From assembly GCA_016584305.1 (NCBI GenBank), contig JACEEZ010025401.1:1-64000 (forward strand): a stretch of DNA of 64,000 nucleotides, read 5' to 3'. The stretch comes from Chionoecetes opilio. Its lineage: Eukaryota > Arthropoda > Malacostraca > Decapoda > Majidae. This document shows positions 32,940 to 44,100 of the stretch, one piece after another. The first letter of the stretch is position 1, and every line of letters starts with the position of its first letter. The notes beneath the pieces were generated by a model. It ran no database searches. It was not told where the DNA came from and saw only the letters and a program-made list of their open reading frames with translations. Position numbers and translations under genes: made by a program.

Positions 32940-33660
32940 CCGACACACCCCCCACGCAGTCCACGTCCCAGCCTCAGTCCCGCTCCACTTCTTTGACGAG
33001 GTACGACGACATTGGACGACGAGGGTTGACAAGGGCATCATCGAGGCGGTCCCCGCAGGCGAGCCCCCCGAATGGTGCTCCAGAATGTGGGTAGTACCAA
33101 AAAAGGACGGAAGGCCCCGTCGCACGGTCGACTTTCAGCCCCTTTAACCGTGCGGAGCCTCAGAGAGACACACCAAAACCAGACCGCCCTTCGATCTCGT
33201 CCTCTAGCGTGCCCAAAATACATTTAAGACCGTAGCGGACGCTATTTCGGGCTACCACCAGGTCCCCCTCGACGAGGAGAGCCGCAAGCTCACAACATTC
33301 ATCACCCCCTGGGGGCGCTACCGGTCCCGGGCCGCACCCCATGGGCCACTGCGCTTCGCAGGACGGGGTTCACAAAGCGTTTTGACGACACCATCCCCAC
33401 CGACGTGCCCAGGAAGCTCAAGTGCGTGGACGACACTCTACTCCACGACAGCAGCGTCAGCGACGCCTTTGGCACACATACAATTTTCTCCAGAGGTGCA
33501 TGGAGGCGGTGTCACCCTGCGACCTGACAAGTTCCACTTCTGCAGGAGGAGCGTCACCTTTGCCGGCTACCTCCTGGGCTGGGAAGGGTACCAGCCAAGC
33601 CGCGACCTCGTCAACAGCATAACCGACTTCAAGATGCCCGCCCAGCCCACCCTGACGGAC
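32940..33660 (+). pseudogene. Gypsy reverse transcriptase
   Basis: Pieces in three frames: HVPASVPLHFFDEVR, DKGIIEAVPAGEPPEWCSRM, WVVPKKDGRPRRTVDFQPL, then ISGYHQVPLDEESRKLTTF, TPWGRYR, and the catalytic box CVDD at 33,423-33,434, where most relatives have YVDD or YIDD. After it come GVTLRPDKFHFCRRSVTFAG and YLLGWEGYQP. I remember CVDD as typical of a metazoan Ty3/Gypsy group, so it need not be a mutation. Several frame changes (near 33,145, 33,230, 33,370) break the frame. Confidence 0.88.
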
Positions 33661-33819
33661 GTGCGGTCATGGTTCGGCCTCGTCAACCGGGTCGCGCCCT
33701 TCCTGGCGGTCGCCCCTGTCATGGACCCCTTTTGGGGAGCTACTCAAGAAACCGGGTGGGAAGGCAGTGTACTGGGACAAGCAGTTGGAGGCGTCTTCAC
33801 CTCCGCCAAAGACACTATT

Positions 33820-34300
33820 GGGCGATTGGCGGCCGAGGGACTGCGTTCTATGATGTGTCGCGCCCTACAGCAGTCCTCACTGACTACAGTCGCCAGGGTA
33901 TTGGTTTCCCTTGTCCTCCCGCGTTATTTGCGAGTGTGTCTCGGGAAGTCGCCGCTATGCTGCCCTGGCGGGTGGAAACTTGTGCTCTGTGGCGCCGACA
34001 TTCACAGCGGCCGAGAGGACTACCAGTACCCTCGAGGGAGAAGCGCTTGCCCTCGCCTGGTGCCCCAAAGAAGGCACGCCTTTCCTCCTTGGCTGCAAAA
34101 ACCTCACGCTCGTCACAGACCACAAGGCCCTTACAAGGATTTTCGGAGACAAGGAACTAAAGGACATAGCCAACCCCGGATCCTCAACCTAAAAGAGAAG
34201 ACTCTAATGTTCACCTTCCGCATCAAGTACCTGAAGGGCGACACTAACTGCGCGGCAGACGCCTTGTCGCGCTACCCGATCCTGTCAGGTGGGCCAGAAG
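33820..34300 (+). pseudogene. Gypsy RNase H
   Basis: RPTAVLTDYSRQGIG (first Asp), then TLEGEALALAWC, LVTDHKALTRIFGDKELKDI and YLKGDTNCAADALSRYP, the usual RNase H sequence and ending of Ty3/Gypsy polyproteins. Parts lie in three frames. Confidence 0.85.
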
Positions 34301-34569
34301 AATCGGACGAAGACGATGAAGAGCTGGGATGCGCAGCCATGACCGCAGCCACGGCCCCCGGCAGCCGAGGACGAGGTGGGGCATGTGGTAGACCTTTATC
34401 AAGTGGAGGAAAGGCTTTCACGGGACGAGGGAGTACCGGCTCTTTCGGGAATGCGTAGCCAATAACGGCTGGGCTGAACGAAAGGATGGGAGCCGCTCGC
34501 CCTCCGCCAGTACTTCAAGATGCGGCGCCACCTCTCCTGCCAAGGGAACATCGTCCTTTACACCTGTGA

Positions 34570-35335
34570 CGAGAAAACACCCGCGGCTGGTCATACCTGC
34601 GGCCCTGAGGCGTGCAGTCCTCGCGAACCTTCATGCGGGGCACCAAGGCAGGGACTCAATGCTACGCAGGGGGAGGCAGTCAGTCTACTGGCCAGGGATT
34701 GACGCGGAGGTGGAGCAGAAGAGGCGCCAATGTGCGGTATGCGATACGCACGCCCCCTCCAGCCCCCGCAGAAACCCTCTTGCCACCCCGCCCGCGCAGT
34801 AAACCCCTTCCAGCAAGTGGTGGCTGATTATTTCAACTGGACGGCCACACCTATATCGCCGTCGCTGACAGGCTCTCGGGATGGCTCGAAGTGGAGCACC
34901 TGTCAGGCGACGCCAACCCGTGCACGCCTCATCACGGTGTTCCGACGATGGTTCAAGCGCTTCGGCATCCCAGAGGAGCTGTCGTGCGATGGGGGAACGA
35001 ACCTCACCAGCCAGGAATCCAGGGGCTTCCCCGACACCTGGCGGGGTGCGGCTGAGGGGGCTCATCAGCACATTACCCCAGTCTAATGGCCGCGCAGAGG
35101 CGGCAGTCAAGTGTGCCAAGAGGTCTACGCGGCAACACTGGGCCGGAACGGCTCCCTGGACACCGACGCCGCTGCATGGGCCATCATGCAGTACCTTAAC
35201 ACCCCCCCGCAGGGCTCTGAAAACCTCCCCCGCCCAGCTGATCACAGGACGTCAGCTGCGGGACGCCATACCTGTGGACGCGTCGCTCTATGAGGTGAGC
35301 GAGCGATGGGCGTGGCTGCTGCGGGAGCGCGAACG
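34570..35335 (+). pseudogene. Gypsy integrase
   Basis: The N-terminal HHCC domain reads LHAGHQGRDSMLRRGRQSVY, WPGID, CAVCDTHAP. The catalytic core has Asp in QQVVADYFNW (about 34,820), Asp in ELSCDGGTNLTS (about 34,985) and Glu in QSNGRAEAAVK (about 35,085), so all three D,D,E positions are present. It inserts the cDNA into the genome. Frame changes at about 34,840 and 35,030 separate the motifs. Confidence 0.87.
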
Positions 35336-35477
35336 GGCCATGGCCCGCTCTGGGGACAGTGCAGCTTTTCCCCCGGGATGACCAAACAGCCCACAACCTC
35401 GAGCCCCTCCCCGCCCGGGCCTACGGGCCCGCATCCTAAACCCCGGCAGTGGGCGCTGGGATCGCGCAGGCACTGTT

Positions 35478-36575
35478 TCCCGGGGGAGATGCTGAGAAGT
35501 GCCCCTAGAGGTAAGGCGAAAAGAGCGCCTTACCCGTCTTCAGGCGCTTTGTAAAAGGCCCGGCTAAGGCATGACTAAAGCCCATGTACAGTCGAAAGTT
35601 CAGGCGCTTTTGCACTGCCTTACACCTCCAAAGCCTATGGCGTGGGCGTGGTCCGAGAATCCTACTAGCCAATCACGTTTGCCTATCTGAGCACTGCTTA
35701 GGCAGCTTCGACCAATCACAAGGCTTGAACACGTCCCCGCTGAAGCAAGGAATTTTTGTCCCTCCCCCCCCAACCAAGCACTTAGGCAAAGGGCACACCG
35801 CTCCCCCCCCGCCAAAAGCTGTTTCATCACAAGTTTTGACGTTCACGCAGGTTTTTTGACCACTTATATATTTTTGCATTAGGAGTGCCATACACCATGA
35901 TAATCGTTAAGGTGTGCCGATTCCGGGACAGTGAGTGAAAATTTTAATGCAAGCAACATTCCAGGAAAAAGGAGAAGATGAATAAAAAAAGGTGAAAAAA
36001 AAATTTATACACGATTTCATTTTGCTCTCATTATCTTATTATAGGTTTTAGTTTACTGCAAGTTTTATGCATTCATGATATGCACTAATGTCTCCGTGAA
36101 GATGATACTATGTTCAGCTGTCCTAAATATCATCTGGTAGTATGATAATTACGTGTAATAGCACAACATTTTAGTGCGGGCGGAGCCAAACCCGCCGCCC
36201 GCCGCCCGCCCCTAACCAACACACAACACAACATTTCTTATCACCAGCATATAACACCCTAAATGCCGCATTAGTCTTGCACGATCAATTCATACACACC
36301 TTGCAACAAATATTAATACGTAAACACCAATTGTTACGTTGTAGGAACTGAAACAAGGCTGTATTTGCTTTATAAACAGAAGATGAATGTCTGTCAAAGC
36401 CCACAGCAGCTCACTAAGTCAGGGTCTGACCATGCCTTAGTTTTCAGCGCCTTTAGCGGTGCCACTAAGGCAGCAGTCCTCGACTGAGCATTGCGGTGGG
36501 AGGGCGTTTCGCCTTACCACAGGCGCCCCTAGTGGATAGGGCGCCCTAGCTCACTCTCAGCATCTGGCCCTGGAG
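35478..36575 (-). mobile_element. MITE M1, copy 2, inside the Gypsy element
   Basis: Reverse-oriented copy of 22,088-23,183, matching over its whole length. Ends GAGATGCTGAGAAGTG (35,488) and CACTCTCAGCATCTG (36,552). It contains the palindrome TAGGGCGCCCTA at 36,537-36,548 and a GTAAGGCG/CGCCTTAC pair at 35,512-35,534. No clear target duplication could be read. Confidence 0.8.
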
Positions 36576-36908
36576 ACTACGGCACCCAGGCAGTACTTGG
36601 TGCGGCTGGACGGCAGTGGGCGCACCACCATCAGGAACCGGCGCCACCTGCGCCCTCTCACATGCGTTCAGGCGCACTACGACGGGACAACAGCGATGCC
36701 CGGCGCCACCCCGCCCAGCCAAGGAAGGCCTCAACGCCACAGACAGGCACCACGCCACCCGCTGGACTAGTGTTAGGTAACGCCACCCCTCAGGCAACAC
36801 ACTGAGTGCCACACATATCACAAAATTTGTTTGTTATCCCTCGGTTCACTCTTTTTCAAATGTTTCTTTTTTTGTCATTACACCGCCCACGGTAAAGCTA
36901 TTTGTGTA

Positions 36909-36921
36909 ATTGGGGGGGGAG
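36909..36921 (+). promoter_or_regulatory. Polypurine tract of the Ty3/Gypsy element
   Basis: A G-rich purine run immediately before the TGTGGGGG start of the 3' LTR, where plus-strand priming is expected. Confidence 0.7.
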
Positions 36922-37104
36922 TGTGGGGGTGTGTGGCAAACCCTAATCTTCCCGCCACGATCTCAGTGTAAACCCGGGGGGCGGGCGGGTTGTGACTCCG
37001 GCGAGCAGTGACCAGTCGTCCTGTCAGCTCTCTGTAATTAGAGGTTAAGTCTCCAATAAACATCACGGCGCGCCCCCCAGCCCTTCTGTGTTCCAACCCC
37101 ACCA
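36922..37104 (+). repeat. 3' LTR of the Ty3/Gypsy element
   Basis: Matches the 5' LTR with indels and carries an AATAAA signal at 37,055-37,060. Ends CCAACCCCACCA, then the TATAA duplication. Confidence 0.92.
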
Positions 37105-37790
37105 TATAATTATAATGGTGATGGGTAAAATTTAAAAGGTAATTTAAGTAAATGATAAGTACAGGGTTTTATAAATGAACAGTCCCAGTGTATTAAGCAT
37201 TTGCACCTTATATAATTAACACCTTGTTGGAGCGACTGGCTATTGGTGGTCGTCATAATTTTTGCTCCTATCCTGCTTTGTATACGTAGCAAGGTATTGG
37301 TAGCGGTGCCCGCCGCCACCGACGATTTGCCACGTATAGGTAGCACCGGGCGGCCGATGCCCTGCCGCCCACGGGATTAGTTCACTCCAGACCCTTACGT
37401 TAATAACACCTTTGACTGTGCTTCTCTGATTATTGCGAGAAGAAAAAATTGTACAACGTTCATTTTGTACAATAAGTGTTAATAATAGGACGTTGTTAAA
37501 TACAACACAGTGATAACATCTCGCCGCGTCGTGAATTAACTGGGTGTGATAACCCTCTCGATGCCTCAATAACACCAAACACCGCCTCCGCCCTTCACCT
37601 GCGGCCTCGATCACGCTGACCACTTTGAATAACAAAACATTGCAGTATGATAACCCTACAACCCAATTCAACCCTGCTATCACCGATAAGAATCCTAGTT
37701 AGTTGACTAGTTGGGGTATTGTGTCGGGATGAGATAGACAATGGGTTTCTCTAGGTAAGATCTCAAATAAATATGTGTTTGTAGCAAAAT
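37105..37790 (+). repeat. Composite repeat K, copy 2, right part
   Basis: Continues the 28,016-28,710 sequence after the Gypsy insertion (for example GTAGCGGTGCCCGCCGCCAC and CTCCAGACCCTTACGTTAAT are shared). Confidence 0.88.
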
Positions 37791-37865
37791 TTCTAAAAAA
37801 TAATAAACAACGAAAATGTTGATAAAATATGACTTAAAGATGATTATAATATCATTACACATTTT

Positions 37866-38005
37866 TTTTAAATCCTTCTGCCTGCGCCACCACGGGCAAG
37901 GGCCAAACCCATCACAGCCCTCAAGTGTGCCTCCAGGGCCTACCATCAGGGTCTTAGTAGTTAATCCCTACATAGCGCGGGCGTACAGGCGGTATAGGCA
38001 CAAAT
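37866..38005 (+). mobile_element. SINE-like segment, solitary inverted copy
   Basis: Reverse complement of the start of the SINE-like part of repeat K (27,600-27,715). It borders a (TA)n tract at 38,003-38,028. Confidence 0.55.
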
Positions 38006-38064
38006 ATATATATATATATATATATATAAAAAGATTTTTTTTTTTGTATAACATAGACCAACTT

Positions 38065-38911
38065 ACGACCAGGGGGGCATTTTCGAACACTACTAAGACC
38101 ATCTTAGGGGACTAAGACCAGCGTAGCGCTAGTTGGAATTTTCGGAAGCAAATATCGCTCCGCCTAAGACAGCGCAGCGAGTGTAAACTAAGGCAGGGTT
38201 GGGGTCGTCTTTGGGCCCCCAATTTTCTTCGTCACCATAACAACAATGGTTATATTATGGTTTTATATTATATATTTTAGACGGGTTTTAGTAAAATTAG
38301 GCTGTATAATACACTATGTATAAATAATATTTATATATATAGGGGTGGGCTGGGTGGAATAGATATGAAATTTTCGACAGAAACGGTTAGCAGATTAATA
38401 TTCTAAAACATCAAAACTCACCAGAAAAAGTTTCACGATAATTCACATACTGGCTATGATGTGGGGTGGAGGATGAAAAGGGAGAAGGAAGAGGAGGGGA
38501 GAAGAAATAATAGAAGAAAAAAGAGAGAGAGAAAAGATGAGAGAGAGAGAGAGAGACTTCCCGGCGTGTTGACACTGCACTGTGACTGTAGCAGAAAAAA
38601 CAATATGGCAACTCAAGGAGAAGGAAGCGGAGGGAGATGAAATAATAGAAGAAAAAAAGGAGAGAGAGAGAGAGATCCCTCGGCGTGGTATAACGTATTT
38701 CCCGCCAAATACAGACTTGTGTCGCACGCGCTGATTGGTTTAAGCGGAGGTGGTGGCACTAAGAAGGGTTGGCCTTACTGTCCCCTTACACGAGGCTAAG
38801 ATGACGCCCGAAAGTGCTTTCCTTAGTAGTCTTCTTAGCCGGTATAAAATAAGTCGGTCTTAGGGCGCTAAGAGGGTGTAATTAGAGCCCCCTTTGAAAT
38901 GCCCACCCAGA
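38065..38911. mobile_element. DNA transposon-like element with short TIRs, about 0.85 kb
   Basis: Left end AGGGGGGCATTTTCGAA and right end, reversed, TCTGGGTGGGCATTTCAAAG. Flanked on both sides by CAACTTACGACC (38,053-38,064 and 38,913-38,924), a possible 12-bp target duplication. Inside are a direct duplication of a GAAGAAATAATAGAAGAAAA block and (GA)n tracts. No transposase. Confidence 0.55.
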
Positions 38912-38914
38912 TCA

Positions 38915-38958
38915 ACTTACGACCGGTCGGTCGATCGGTCCCGATCACGGTCGTAAGT
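38915..38958. other. Inverted repeat of the CTTACGACC motif
   Basis: ACTTACGACCG (38,915-38,925) and CGGTCGTAAGT (38,948-38,958) flank a GGTCG/GATCG-rich loop. Confidence 0.8.
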
Positions 38959-38959
38959 C

Positions 38960-39600
38960 GAAACCACTCCCGGGGTAATGAACGTAAGTACACCAAAAGA
39001 CTTAAGGCAAATGGGACGTCCGTTTTTGACACAAATGGTCAACGCGCCGAGTTGGGTGCAAATCTGGTGTTGCATCGGTTCGAATCTGTGAGGGACAAGG
39101 AAAAGGAAATTATTTATTTCCGAATTATGAATTACCAGCCTGAGTCCTATGTCTGTTGTTGTATGTTGGAAGGACATACTGACGGGATTTTATAAGGTAA
39201 CTGTGGCCCAGGGCAATGTGAAACATCTGTCGGGCCCAGAGAAATTTAGTCAGCCCATAGAAGCATCCCTAGCTGGCTCCCTCATACGGCCAACCCTGCA
39301 AATGTCCATCAACAGGGCACTACTTAAACCTCCCCCTTGACCAAGACTGCCCCTTCAGGGAACCCCCCACAATATCTCACCAGCAAGAAGAGTACAAGAG
39401 AAGAGAGAAGAACAAGAAGGAAGTAACAAAGGACTGCCCTCCCCCTGACTGGGAGAGCACTAGGAGAGCATGAGAGGCGGGCCCCAGTGATGGGGACCCC
39501 GCATGAATGTGGGGGGGCGCNGGTTTTTAAAAAACGGGAAAGAGGGGGGAATGGGGGGGGGTTTAAAATTTCCCCCAAAGTACCCCCCCCTTAAATTTTT
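38960..39600. other. Unassigned sequence with an assembly N
   Basis: Bases 39,382-39,500 repeat 3,395-3,530. Around 39,510-39,605 the sequence becomes homopolymer-rich and contains N at 39,521. No gene recognised. Confidence 0.55.
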
Positions 39601-39605
39601 TTTAA

Positions 39606-41690
39606 AAGGTGTCTCGAGGGGAGGGAGGATGCAATTATAACCAACACACAGTAAGATCTGGCATCTAACCACTTCACATCTAACCACACTATTGAACCTC
39701 TACCCATATTGGTATCTAATGAGGGTGTTTAGAATCTAACGAAATCCCAGGCGCGCGGTTGCCCAGAAGAAGGGAGAGAAAAGAGTTGAGGGGAGGGAGG
39801 AGGCAGCAGACAATTTCCTTAAAGCAGAACTGTCCCTCATTCTGAAAATCTTTGAGAAAAATCAATATCGCAGTTTGGCGTTTGGGAATGTGGCCCCACT
39901 GTCAACAGCTGGCAGCCTCAGACGACTCCACCCAGACTGCCAGGTTGGCGGGACTGTGCCATGGTGTTGAATAGCCGCCTCCTGCAGATTACAGGATGTG
40001 TCATCCTGTATGCAGGATTACAGGACTCTGCAAAGATGACTGCATCATCGGCAAAAACAAGATCAGTGATCTTGTGTTGCCGAGGGATGCTCCACAATCA
40101 CTTTGCCCAATACCCAGTCCATGCAAGTGTTGAAAAGAGATGGAGCAAGGACGCACCCTTGCCTCACTCCTGTATTAACAGGAAAGAAGCTGGATACACC
40201 TCCCCCACACTTCACAGCACTCTCAGTCCCAGAGTACAGAGCAGTCATCAAACCAATAGTCCTTGCAGGAATCATGGGAGCATGCATGGCTGTGTGCAAA
40301 AGGGAAATAAATAGAAGAGTGGAAGAGAAAGGGAAGGAAGAATGGCTGAGGGGAATGAGTGAGAAATCAACACTGGAATGGTACAGGAGAAAGGACCAGC
40401 CACGGTATGAAAGTTTCTATGATGGTGGCTATGGAGGGGATTTACTTTTCAGAGCCAGGACAAAGTCGCTGGAGGTAAATAGTCGTATGTGTAGATGGAA
40501 GAATGGTGGCAGCAAGGTGTGTGTGATGTGTGTGACAGGAGTGGATTAAACTGTGGAGCACTTGATGCTGGAATGTGAACGGTATGAGTATGCTAGAACA
40601 AAGATGTTGGAGGTAGTGGTAGGAGAGGTCGGAGTAGAAGAATGGAGAGAGATGAGAGACAGGAGTGTGGATAGGCAGATGGAGTACCTGCTGGGGTTGT
40701 GTGCTGAGTGGAGGAGTGACAGTCGTGTGGCTGAAAGTTTACAACAATTCTTGGAGAATTCTTGGTGTACAACTATTCCCCGACTTACGACCCACGCAAC
40801 TTACGACTGTTCGACTTTACGACCGGCGGTAAATTCTGATAATTGTGAAGAAATATATTTATATATATTTTTTTTTATTTTTTATTTGTGCCTCTAGCGC
40901 CTGTAGGCAGTGACTAAGGCCCGGATGGGAGGCCCTAAATTTTCACTTTAAGCTGTAAATTGTTTGCCCTCCCCCCGGGGCATCGCGGGAAAGGTTTTTT
41001 ATAGTGTTTGCCTTGTTTAAAGGGGCTCATGCCGCCCCCTGTGTCCATTGAGATGCACCCCGAAAAATCGAAGGAAAGAGTTAATGGGGCAGGACATTGG
41101 GTGTTCTTGGGCCCATTTCGACGGTGCAAAAAAGTTTTTGGTTTTCCATCGGGGATCGAACTCTGTGAAAACCAGGGGTTAAAACAAAAAATTTTGGAAA
41201 TTATCCACCAACCCCCTTTCTCAATAATTGGCAGAGTGGGGGTTTTTTTCCCCCCCCTTTGTGAGGGGGTTTTGTCCGTCATCATAGGGGGGGGCGTAGG
41301 GATGTATATATTTTAATTTAAATAAGGTGATGGGTATTAATTAAGGAAATTTTAAGTAAATGATAAGAAACTAGGATTTTTTAAAAATGAACATTCCAGT
41401 AGAAATTAAAACCCAATTTGCATTTAAAATTTTTACACCTTTTTGGAGGGGCTGGCTTTGGTGGTCGTCATAATTTTGCTCCTATCCTGCTGTATACTTA
41501 AAGGTTTGGTAGGGGTGCCCCCGCCACCGCGATTTGCCACGATAGGTGGGCCCCGGGGGGCCCCGATGCCTGCCCCCCAAAGGGTTTTAGTTCCCCTCCA
41601 CCCCCTTTCCGTTAAAAACCCCTTTGACTGTGCTTCTCTGTTTTTTGCGAAAAAATTGTCCAACGTTCATTTTTTACATATAAGTTTTAA
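39606..41690 (+). repeat. Composite repeat K, copy 3
   Basis: Same content as copy 1, with the RT FADD box at 40,044-40,055 (minus) and the LINE tail at about 40,285-40,770 (plus). Sequence quality drops abruptly after about 40,935. The copy ends where the DIRS terminal repeat begins, a position equivalent to about 28,396 in copy 1. Confidence 0.86.
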
Positions 41691-41691
41691 A

Positions 41692-41960
41692 TTGACGGCT
41701 TTGAAGTATGAAAACCCTTTTTTTGGGCCCCGGGAAAAGCTATTTCACAAAGTTTATGGGATAAAAAGATCGCCACCCAGGGAAAACCCCTTTGGGTATA
41801 CGGAACCCAAATACCGACAGGGGTTGGGTAACCAGGCTACACATAGAACTGAAAGAAAAAAAAACATACGTCTGGCAACCCCTTTGCCAATCCTAAAACC
41901 CGGGGCCCGGGCTCCCGCCACCGGCTCGGACCCCTCATAACCATCCCAAAAATCATCCCC
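41692..41960. repeat. DIRS copy 2 terminal repeat (3' side)
   Basis: Opens TTGACGGCTTTGAAGTATG, as the reversed right end of copy 1 does, and continues with GGGATAAAAAGATCGCCACC and CATAACCATCCCAAAAATCA. Confidence 0.8.
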
Positions 41961-42034
41961 GGGGAGGGGCTAAAAATTTGGGGGGGAAGGGAAAGGGTTT
42001 GGAGGCCAAAGGCCTTAAAACAAAGTTTCTGTCA

Positions 42035-42110
42035 TGGGCCCCAAAAAATATGCTTTTCTATTTAAAAAGCCGTCTTTTTTTAGGTCCCCTTAAGCTAGTG
42101 CACTAACCCT
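42035..42110. repeat. DIRS copy 2 internal complementary region
   Basis: Contains AAAAAGCCGTC joined to AGGTCCCCTTAAGCTAGTGC, the same end-to-end junction as 9,855-9,950 in copy 1. Confidence 0.75.
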
Positions 42111-43420
42111 ACCTCCCCTTGGAAAGGGGGCAAGAACCCCCCGACCCCCGGGGGGAGGCAAAAGAGAAACTGCACAAGAACAAAAGGATACCCCCAAAGT
42201 ATACTCCCCAATCAACGGAGACGCCCAATGGGAGGCCCGGCGTCCCCACCCCCCCCCTCCGGGGGGGGGAGGGAGCCCCGGGGGCAACACAGGGGAATTT
42301 CCACGGGGAGGGGAAAAGGGTAAAAGCCACGAACCCACGAGGCCGTACTCCACTGTCCCCCTTCCCGTCCCCCTTTCCAAAGGAATGGGTGCGGGGGAAG
42401 GCCAGAGACGCAGCAAAAAACCCCGGGACGTCAGGGTCGCGCGGGGGCGTGCCCCCGGGATCCCCCGACCGATGCGCCCCGGGACCCGGGGCCGGCAATC
42501 CCCCTGGTGGTGTTTTGGCGACCAGTGACAGGATCGGGGAAAACAGGAACGGGCGGGTCAAAAACCCCCGGGCTGGGAAAAGCATCCAGGAAACACCGGA
42601 GCGCCAAAAACCGGGGCCCAAAAGGGGGTTGTGCGGCGTCCCCAGCAGACCCAAGCCGAACGCGACCGGTTGGGAGACGGGGGTCCCCATTTCTTTTTTT
42701 AACCCATTACCTTGGGATAGAGGAAGGGAGCCCGCGGAGCCGTCCCGCGAGAAGGTCTTTCCACGGGGGGAAACGGGTCAGGGGCCCTCAGCTGAGAACC
42801 CGAAACCCCTGCCGGGGCCCAAACCAGGAAAAAGGGCCCTTTTCTAAAAGGAGGCGAGGCCCCGGCAGGGGCCCGCCCCAAAAACTGGTCGCCCGCGGGA
42901 ACCCTCGAAAACCCTTTCTCCAGGGCCCGAAGGGACCAGGACAACGGGGAGGGGGGTTTTGGTGGAAAAAAACCCCTCTTCAAAAAGGGTCACAGCCCCC
43001 CGGCCCGGGCCCCGGGCCCAAAAACCCCAACCGAAATTTGGGGGGTTTAAAGCCAGGGCCCCCAAGGTGAGTGGAGAGAGTAGCGGGGGGAACCCCCCAC
43101 GGTCGGGGGCCCCGGGAAAGGGAGGGAAAACCCGGAGCCCGTTCAGAACGTCGGGGGAGGCCTTGAGTTTGGGGAAACGCTAAAAAAAAAGGCCCCCCCC
43201 CCCCCCTTTTCCGTGAGATTGAACTGTCTCTTTAAGGGGAAAGGGGGAAGAGCCGCCAACATGTCCCCCGGGCTCCCGCGCCCGAGACCGTCCGACGGAG
43301 GGAGGTACGGAGAAACCCAGGCGTGTAGCTTAAAAGGGGGAAAAAAGCCGGGGCCGGGGGGACTCCCCCAAACAAAGCGAGGGCCCCTAAGGAACCGGGG
43401 GAGGGACACCACCCTTTCAG
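42090..43420 (-). pseudogene. DIRS copy 2 tyrosine recombinase (heavily disrupted)
   Basis: Minus-strand frames give LLRLWPSPAPIP and EYGLVGSW, aligned with the HxxR-to-Tyr stretch of copy 1. The HDVR box itself is obscured. Long ORFs on both strands here are frame-shuffled GC-rich sequence. Confidence 0.6.
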
Positions 43421-43619
43421 TTTCGGAGAACCCCGGTTGGGGGCCGGCCAGAAGGAGCCCCCATGGTCCCTTCCCCCTGGGGAAACCCGCAGTTTTTTTT
43501 GCATACCTTCGGAAAGGACCCCCTAAATGCGGGGAAAGGGGGAAAAAAGGAAAAAATTGGCACCACCTTTTTCCAGTCTTCCGTAGGGCCCCGGGGCCTC
43601 CCGCACTTTTGGGGTCCCC

Positions 43620-44100
43620 TCGTCAAAAAGGCCTTTTAGTTGGGCAGAGCGGGGGACGCAAAGAGGTCCCTCCGAGTTCCCCCCGCCGACAAAAGAGCCG
43701 CAAAGCGCCCCGGGGGCAAAGCTGCCCTCCACCGACGAGCCCCGAAGCGAGACAGGGCGTGGGCCCACCTTTCTCCACTCGCGGAAAGGAAACCTGGCGG
43801 ACAGATGAAGGTGGAAACGGGCCGCCGGGCCGAAGACCCCTCTCCAAAGGGAAAAAGAAGGGGGGGATTTGGATGTCCCTTGGCGGGCGGCCCAGGGGAA
43901 CCGCGACCAGTTTTCCCTTTTTCTCGAAGCAGAGGGGCTTTTCCCCTCGGGGGATGGGGTTCGATGGAGGAAAGGAGGGACCAGCAGCTTTTTTGACTTT
44001 GTTTGGGGAGCCCGGGCGCTCCACCCCGGCCACCCCCCAAAAACCTGCCGGCCGTGGGGAGGTTTGGTACCCCACCCAAACGTCCAAACCAAATCCGACA
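43620..44100 (-). pseudogene. DIRS copy 2 RNase H region (disrupted)
   Basis: Reads GRPVSTFIC, ASGERWAHALSRFG and DLFASPA in register with copy 1's RNase H segment, with many frame changes. Confidence 0.6.

Larger units (their letters stand above)
31177..37104 (+). mobile_element. Ty3/Gypsy LTR retrotransposon, complete 5.9 kb element
   Basis: Direct LTRs (31,177-31,345 and 36,922-37,104), TATAA target duplication (31,172-31,176 and 37,105-37,109), a primer-binding site right after the 5' LTR, a polypurine tract right before the 3' LTR, and gag-knuckle, protease, RT, RNase H, integrase in the Ty3/Gypsy order. It is inserted in repeat K copy 2. The uninterrupted target is visible at 28,005-28,025. 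A 1.1 kb MITE lies between integrase and the 3' LTR. Coding frames are broken in several places. Confidence 0.92.

Noticed and set aside
39040..39100. tRNA-derived SINE suggested by GGTTCGAATC
   Set aside because: A single B-box-like match without a supporting A box or repeat copies in the window.
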